Of a DNA stretch of 64,000 bases, positions 59,226 through 64,000 are shown one piece after another (positions within the stretch are counted from its first letter, which is position 1; each line of letters starts with the position of its first letter). The notes under the pieces are model-generated. The model was not told the origin of the DNA and did not search any database. It saw nothing but the letters and a program-made list of their open reading frames with translations. The position numbers and the translations under genes were made by a program. Source of the stretch: Herbihabitans rhizosphaerae (GTDB lineage: Bacteria; Actinomycetota; Actinomycetes; Mycobacteriales; Pseudonocardiaceae); the NCBI RefSeq assembly GCF_004216555.1, contig NZ_SGWQ01000002.1, positions 651,219-715,218 of the forward strand, written 5' to 3'.

Positions 59226-59666
59226 ATGGTAGACATTCTGCATCGGGTAGGCGTCAAGTCGGATCTCAACAGTGTTTACGACACACTCGCCACGATCGAC
59301 GGCCTCGCCGGATGGTGGACGACGAGTACGAGCGGCGACAGCACGGTGGGCGGAATCGTCGAATTCCGGTTCGGCGACGCCGGCGGTTCCGACATGCGGG
59401 TGCGCGAACTGGAGCCGGCCAAACGGGTGCTGTGGGAAGTCGTGGCAGGCCCGGACGAGTGGGTCGGCACGACGATCAGCTTTGATCTCAAGCAGGAGGA
59501 CGATTACACGATCGTGCTGTTCAACCATCAGGGCTGGCGCGAGCCGGTGGAGTTCATGCATCACTGCGGCACCACGTGGGCCAAGTTCCTGATGAGCCTG
59601 AAACAACTCGTCGAGACCGGGAAGGGCGCGCCCTACCCGGACGACGTCAGCGTCGGCAACTGGTGA
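59226..59666 (+). CDS. SRPBCC-family protein
   Basis: A 146-residue AHSA1-like protein: V-Y-D-T-L-A-T-I-D-G-L-A-G-W-W-T, F-R-F-G-D and N-H-Q-G-W-R-E-P-V-E-F-M-H-H-C-G-T-T-W-A. AAGGAGGAG precedes ATG 59226. Third gene after the SRPBCC/ArsR pair and perhaps in the same transcription unit. Confidence 0.9.
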   Translation: MVDILHRVGVKSDLNSVYDTLATIDGLAGWWTTSTSGDSTVGGIVEFRFGDAGGSDMRVRELEPAKRVLWEVVAGPDEWVGTTISFDLKQEDDYTIVLFNHQGWREPVEFMHHCGTTWAKFLMSLKQLVETGKGAPYPDDVSVGNW

Positions 59667-59719
59667 GTCGCGGACCTTCTACTTAACATAATGTAGATTA
59701 TCGAACTACGACGACACGT

Positions 59720-59771
59720 TGGGGACGAGCGTCTTCGGCACGCGGATCATCGCCGAATGCGCTCGTCCCCA
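59720..59771. terminator. Long interrupted hairpin between convergent genes
   Basis: Perfect 12-bp stem TGGGGACGAGCG (59720-59731) with CGCTCGTCCCCA (59760-59771), and an inner 6-bp stem TTCGGC (59734-59739) with GCCGAA (59752-59757). It lies between the SRPBCC and DUF1801 genes and is the likely terminator for both. The flanking 59667-59719 is AT-rich for this genome and holds nothing recognised. Confidence 0.7.
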
Positions 59772-59807
59772 GGGGCACGCTCACGAAGGTCGACTGACGT
59801 TCCAGCC

Positions 59808-60257
59808 TCAGCTGACCGCTTTCTTGATCAGCGCGACGATCTTCGCCTCGGCCGTGGCGTTCAACTCCGTCAGCGCGAAGGACGTCGCCCACATGGTGCC
59901 GTCGTCGAGGTTCGCGTCCTGCTCGAAACCGAACGTCGCGTACCTCGCGTTGAACTTCGCCGCGGCCTGGAAGAAACAGACGTTCTTGCCGTCCTTGTTG
60001 GCGTAGGCGGGCATCCCGTACCAGGTCTTCGGCTGCAGCTCCGGCGCGTTGGCCTTGACGAGTTCGTGGAACCGCTCGGCCATGACCCGGTCGGAGTCCG
60101 GCATCTCGGCGATCTTCGCGAGCGCCTCGGCCTCCTGGTCCGCCGCCTTCTTGCCGCGGCGTGCCTCCGCCTTCAGCTCCTTGGTCCGCTCCTTCATCGC
60201 GGCGCGTTCGTCGGCGGTGAGTCCGGTGTACTCGCTGGTGCCTTTACTCTCAGTCAT
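59808..60257 (-). CDS. DUF1801/YdhG-like protein
   Basis: A 149-residue protein: a Lys/Glu-rich helical N-terminus ([15 protein letters not shown]) and a DUF1801 core (W-Y-G-M-P-A-Y ... N-V-C-F-F-Q-A-A). Iron-chaperone annotations in this family rest on the frataxin-like fold and are weakly supported. ATG 60257 with AGGGGAG is preferred to GTG 60266. Confidence 0.88.
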   Translation of the reverse strand: MTESKGTSEYTGLTADERAAMKERTKELKAEARRGKKAADQEAEALAKIAEMPDSDRVMAERFHELVKANAPELQPKTWYGMPAYANKDGKNVCFFQAAAKFNARYATFGFEQDANLDDGTMWATSFALTELNATAEAKIVALIKKAVS

Positions 60258-60275
60258 GGCGTCCACTCCCCTTCG

Positions 60276-60630
60276 TCAGTCCTGAAGCAGCCCGACGACA
60301 TTGCCGTCGGGGTCGGTGAAGGTGGCGACCACGCGGCCACCACCGACGTCGTGCACGGGCTCCTTGACGGTCGCCCCGGCGGCGGTGACCTCGGCAAGCT
60401 TCGCATCGATGTCCGGCACGTGCCAGTAGGCAACCGGCGAGGTCATGGCCTGCGGTCCACCACCGGGAACCAGCCCGATGTGCTGGCCCTCGGCGTCGAA
60501 ACCGACGTAGTAGGACGAGTCGGCCTGCGGCGCGATACCGAGCAGCGCGGTGTACACAGCCTTGGCCTTGTCCAGGTCGGACACGGGGTGCAGCAGGGTC
60601 TTGAAACCCCCGGGTGGTCGAGTCGCTCAT
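60276..60630 (-). pseudogene. VOC-family gene with early frameshift
   Basis: ATG 60630 has an excellent ribosome site (AAGGAG), but the first codons (M-S-D-S-T-T) are out of frame with the VOC body. One extra base in the run CCCGGGGG (60614-60607, minus strand) explains it: the other frame reads G-F-K-T-L-L-H-P-V-S-D-L-D-K-A-K. The body to TAG 60276 is a normal VOC (Y-W-H-V-P-D-I-D, F-T-D-P-D-G-N-V-V-G-L). Either a real frameshift or a sequencing error; a GTG at 60584 would give a truncated product. Confidence 0.7.
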
Positions 60631-60688
60631 GGTCACTCCTTCACGTCGTGATCTCACTATGGCGATTACGCTATGTACTCCGTGCCGG

Positions 60689-61927
60689 TCAGTGCTTCTT
60701 GATTCCTGACCAGTCCCGCCGGCTCACCAGAAGCACCACGCAGGCGGTCACCCCGAGCAGCACGGTGACCAGCCCGGAGCCGCCGAGGGTCGTGCTCGGG
60801 CCGAGTGCGGTGGTGAGCGGACCGCCGAGTGCCGTACCGAGGGGCGCGGCGGTAAGCAACGCCGCGCTGCGGGCGGCGAGCATCGACGCGAGGTGTTCCG
60901 GCGGCGCCGTCTTCTGCATCAGGGTCACGGAGAGCGCGACGAACGGCCCGTAGATCGCGCCGCCGAGCGCGAAGCACCCGACGGTGACGGCTGTCGGCAC
61001 GTCGAGCCCGAACGGCGACAGGGTGAGCCCCCAGCCGATCACGATGGCGATCGTCACCGGCCACAGCGGCAGCCGCCGCAACGCGCCGATCGCGAGCGAA
61101 CCCAACACCGCGCCGACGCCGAACAAGGTCCAGTAGAGGCCCAGCAGGGTGCCCGGCGCGTGCAGGTCGTCGGTCACGTGCAGCGGCAGCGCGACCTCGA
61201 CGGGCCCGTACAGGAAGTTGAAGAACCAGGTCAGCGCCAGCAGCCCGAGCAACTCGGGATGCGTGCGCAGCAGCGCGAACCCGCCGCGCGCGGCCGTCTT
61301 GTCGACGATCGAGACGTGTCCGGACGCGGGCAGTCGGGTGCGCGCGACGAGCACGGCGAGGAAGACGTAGGTGAGTGCGTCCAGCCCGAGTACCAACGCC
61401 GGGCTGATGTAGGTCACCAGCACGCCGGCGATCGCCGGTCCGGCGATCATCGCCGCGAATTCGAGCGAGCTGACCAGCGTGTTGGCGGCGAGCCGCTGCT
61501 CGTCCGGCAGCAGCTCGGCCAGCAGCGTGTACTTGCCGGCGTTGCCCCACGCGTGCAGCAGCGACGAGACCGCGAGCAGCGCGAGGTACAACGGCGGTGA
61601 CAACAGCCCGGCGAGCCAAGCAAGCGGGACGGCGCCGAGGAGCACGCCGCGCACCACGTTGTCGATGAGCAGCAGCCGCCTGGCCGGCACCCGCCGAAGA
61701 CGGCGACCGAACACCAGCGCGCCCACCACACCCGGCAACGTGTACGCGGCCACCGCGCCGCCGACCCACAGGCCGGCCTGCCCCGGTGGCGCGAGTTCGA
61801 TGGCGAGCCACGCCACCGCGACGAAGCTCATCCCGTCCCCAAGGTAGGAGACCGCGAAGCCGAGGATCAGCCGCCGGAACACCCGGTTGCCGAGCACCGG
61901 CCGATAGGCGGACGGGATGAGCCCCAT
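60689..61927 (-). CDS. MFS transporter
   Basis: A 412-residue 12-TM major-facilitator protein of the drug-exporter type: R-V-F-R-R-L-I-L-G-F-A-V-S-Y-L-G-D-G-M at TM1, F-G-R-R-L-R-R-V-P-A-R-R-L in the TM2-3 loop, and a symmetrical second half. Next to a VOC gene, which suggests detoxification by modification and export (inference). Confidence 0.9.
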   Translation of the reverse strand: MGLIPSAYRPVLGNRVFRRLILGFAVSYLGDGMSFVAVAWLAIELAPPGQAGLWVGGAVAAYTLPGVVGALVFGRRLRRVPARRLLLIDNVVRGVLLGAVPLAWLAGLLSPPLYLALLAVSSLLHAWGNAGKYTLLAELLPDEQRLAANTLVSSLEFAAMIAGPAIAGVLVTYISPALVLGLDALTYVFLAVLVARTRLPASGHVSIVDKTAARGGFALLRTHPELLGLLALTWFFNFLYGPVEVALPLHVTDDLHAPGTLLGLYWTLFGVGAVLGSLAIGALRRLPLWPVTIAIVIGWGLTLSPFGLDVPTAVTVGCFALGGAIYGPFVALSVTLMQKTAPPEHLASMLAARSAALLTAAPLGTALGGPLTTALGPSTTLGGSGLVTVLLGVTACVVLLVSRRDWSGIKKH

Positions 61928-61941
61928 GATCGGCGGACGGC

Positions 61942-62352
61942 TCAGTTGACCTGTTTGACGCGGATCTCGTTGCCGGCCGGATCGCGGAAAGCACAGTCGC
62001 GAACGCCGTAGGGCTGGTCGGTCGGCTCCTGCACGACGTCGACGTCGTGCGCCTGCAACTGCTCGAACAGCGCGTCAAGGTTCTTGGTGGCCAGCAGGAT
62101 CCAGCCGTAGGTGCCCTTGGCCATCATCTCGGTGATGGTGCGCCGCTCGTCATCGGTGATGCCGGGAGCGACGGCCGGTGGCGCCAGCAGGATGTTCGTG
62201 TCGGGCTGGCCGGCGGGGCCGACGGTGATCCAGCGCATCGCGCCCTGCCCGACGTCGCCGCGGACCTCGAAGCCGAGAACGTCGCGATAGAAGGCCAGGG
62301 ACTCCTCCGGATCGTCGTGCGGGAGGAACGTGGTGTTGATGGTGATGTCCAT
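61942..62352 (-). CDS. VOC-family protein
   Basis: A 136-residue VOC protein: T-F-L-P-H-D-D-P-E-E-S-L-A-F-Y-R-D-V-L-G-F and V-R-D-C-A-F-R-D-P-A-G-N-E-I-R-V. TAGCGT (62365-62360) is 7 nt before ATG 62352, so it is probably leaderless and has its own promoter within the end of the araC-like gene. Followed 14 bp later by the MFS gene. Confidence 0.9.
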   Translation of the reverse strand: MDITINTTFLPHDDPEESLAFYRDVLGFEVRGDVGQGAMRWITVGPAGQPDTNILLAPPAVAPGITDDERRTITEMMAKGTYGWILLATKNLDALFEQLQAHDVDVVQEPTDQPYGVRDCAFRDPAGNEIRVKQVN

Positions 62353-62357
62353 GGCGA

Positions 62358-62807
<450 letters not shown>

Positions 62808-62895
62808 CCGGTGATCGTACTTCTCGGCGCCACTCCCCTCGCCCGAAACCGGCCGAACGGCAGTTGCGTCACGTGACGCAACTGCCCTGGGCCGC

Positions 62896-64000
62896 TCAGT
62901 TGGGCGCGGTGTTCTCCACCGACGGCATCTCCCTGGCGATGTCGGCCATCAGCTGCGGCCGGCGCGTCCAACGGCCCGACGCGTTGGCCAGCAGGCTCGA
63001 CAGCGGCTCGGGCTTGCCGAGGTGGAAGCCCTGCGCGACACGCACTCCGAGCCGGGACAGCGCGTCCACCTGAGTCGGCCGCTCGACCCACTCGGCCACG
63101 ACCGACAGGCCGAGGCCACGCGCGATGTCGACGATCCCGCTGACCAGGACGGTGTCCCGGCTGCCGTAGTCGATGCCGCGCACGAACTCCCCGTCGATCT
63201 TCAAACCGGTGATCGGCAGCTGCTTCAGGTGCACGAACGACCCGAAGCCGGCGCCGAAGTCGTCCAGCGTGATCCGGCAGCCGCTGGCCCGCAGCTGCTG
63301 CGACAGACTCCGCGCCGCGTCGAGATTCGTCACGGCGGCGGTCTCGGTGATCTCGAATCCCAGACGACCGGGAGCGACTCCGGCGGCGGCCAGCCGGTCC
63401 AGCACGAAGTCGCCGAAGTCCTCGTCCTCCAGCGTCCGTCCGGACACGTTGACGTTGAACCGCAGCCCCGGATACGGGTGCTCGACGAGTGCGTCGATCG
63501 CCGTATCGGCCACCCAGCGGTCGATGTCCAGAACAAGATCGGTACGCTCAGCCGCCGGCAGGAACTCGCCGGGCCCGAGGTGCGGAAGCCGATTATCCTC
63601 TAGCCGCAACAACAATTCGTGCCCGACGACGCGGCCGGTGCTCAGCTTCACCATCGGCATCGCGTGCAGCGCGAGCCCGCCGTCGGCCAACGCGTTGCGC
63701 ACTCTGTCCAAAACGGACACTCGCATGGCGGTGTCCATGTAGTGCCCCTGCTCGTACACGGTGACCCGGTTGCGACCGGCCGTCTTGGAGGCGAACAGGG
63801 CGAGATCGGCGTTGGCGAGCACCGCCTGCCAGTTGTCCCCAGCGTCGAATTTCGTCACACCCGCGCTGACCGTGGCGTGGCTACCCGACAGGCTTCCGCC
63901 CAGTGGAGTCGCCGCCACGGCGGTGCGTAACCGGTCGGCGACGGTTCTGGCCTCGGCCTCGTTGGCGTTCGGCATCAGCACGGCGAACTCGTCACCGCCG
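62896..64000 (-). CDS. GGDEF-EAL cyclic-di-GMP protein, N-terminus outside window
   Basis: The minus strand enters at 64000 with G-G-D-E-F-A-V-L-M-P, so the diguanylate cyclase motif is intact but its N-terminal part is missing. The EAL domain follows: H-E-L-L-L-R-L (E-x-L variant), N-V-N-V-S-G, E-I-T-E-T, L-D-D-F-G-A-G-F, L-K-I-D, A-E-W-V-E and Q-G-F-H-L-G-K-P, all catalytic acids present. Both synthesis and hydrolysis of c-di-GMP are possible. Sensor domains would lie upstream. Confidence 0.92.
   Translation of the reverse strand, partial: GGDEFAVLMPNANEAEARTVADRLRTAVAATPLGGSLSGSHATVSAGVTKFDAGDNWQAVLANADLALFASKTAGRNRVTVYEQGHYMDTAMRVSVLDRVRNALADGGLALHAMPMVKLSTGRVVGHELLLRLEDNRLPHLGPGEFLPAAERTDLVLDIDRWVADTAIDALVEHPYPGLRFNVNVSGRTLEDEDFGDFVLDRLAAAGVAPGRLGFEITETAAVTNLDAARSLSQQLRASGCRITLDDFGAGFGSFVHLKQLPITGLKIDGEFVRGIDYGSRDTVLVSGIVDIARGLGLSVVAEWVERPTQVDALSRLGVRVAQGFHLGKPEPLSSLLANASGRWTRRPQLMADIAREMPSVENTAPN

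Noticed and set aside
42711-59687. Identical 12-mer CTTCTACTTAAC at 42711-42722 and 59676-59687 as a shared MarR operator
   Set aside because: The second copy lies between convergent genes, not in a promoter, and lacks the TAGAA half of the dyad.

Overview
The window is high-GC actinobacterial chromosome (64 kb). Lineage markers include an F420-type luciferase-like oxidoreductase, the lipomannan mannosyltransferase MptB, the DUF3090/SCO1664 and DUF3097 families, a DUF5753-type HTH/DUF397 pair, a mycobacterial-type LexA box and many apparently leaderless genes. A member of the Pseudonocardiales is my best guess (inference; no rRNA gene is present). I found no tRNA, rRNA, CRISPR array, transposase or prophage. 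Most of it looks like ordinary accessory and catabolic chromosome with several small decayed loci.

Layout. 1-4.6 kb: a partial VOC protein, a dipeptidyl-peptidase IV-like S9 peptidase, an LLM oxidoreductase, and an ArsR-arsenate reductase fusion with its operator, coupled to a VOC gene. 4.7-6.2 kb: a secreted M28 aminopeptidase with a P-domain. 6.7-13.7 kb: a tightly overlapping acyl-CoA catabolic operon of Atu/Liu type (DinB-like, AtuA, two acyl-CoA dehydrogenases, a carboxyltransferase) closed by a TetR gene. 13.7-18.5 kb: cupin, GlxA-type regulator, a TetR/MBL/hydrolase operon and an O-methyltransferase. 18.6-20.9 kb: a DUF6345-like protein with a His/Cys pair, whose ribosome-binding site can be sequestered in a hairpin, and a DHFR-like reductase.

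20.9-28.6 kb is a divergent peptide-scavenging locus: D-aminopeptidase DppA plus M20 peptidase on one side, and a dipeptide ABC transporter (binding protein, two permeases, fused double ATPase) on the other. 28.6-30.6 kb holds a 170-bp multi-stem foldback sequence, a perfect SOS box over the start of a 13E12/DUF222 HNH gene, and a decayed gene. 30.7-37.1 kb: MptB, an MFS remnant, LD-carboxypeptidase, S9 peptidase, DUF3090 and SCO1664-family genes. 37.2-43 kb: an HTH/DUF397 pair abutting a truncated P-loop gene, hydrolases, a MerR-PP2C fusion, two SH3-like small proteins, a MarR repressor with its operator and a hydrolase pseudogene.

43-56.3 kb: an ECF sigma/VOC operon led by a previously uncalled 56-residue membrane protein, DUF3097, an NfeD/SPFH pair, MFS, sucrase-ferredoxin-like protein, GNAT, an ECF42-like sigma factor with its DGPF partner, an AAA-LuxR regulator and a PucR regulator. 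56.5-64 kb: SRPBCC, YciI, cupin, ArsR, DUF1801 and VOC small-protein genes, a WYL-regulator remnant, an MFS exporter, AraC, and a GGDEF-EAL protein cut by the window edge.

Genome-wide signals visible here are (i) -10 hexamers placed 6-8 nt before start codons at ten genes, pointing to leaderless transcripts, (ii) the 13-bp near-palindrome GTCCACWGTGGAC repeated seven times, mostly inside genes as an in-frame STVD codon block, and (iii) frequent tail-to-tail gene overlaps of 4-23 bp.
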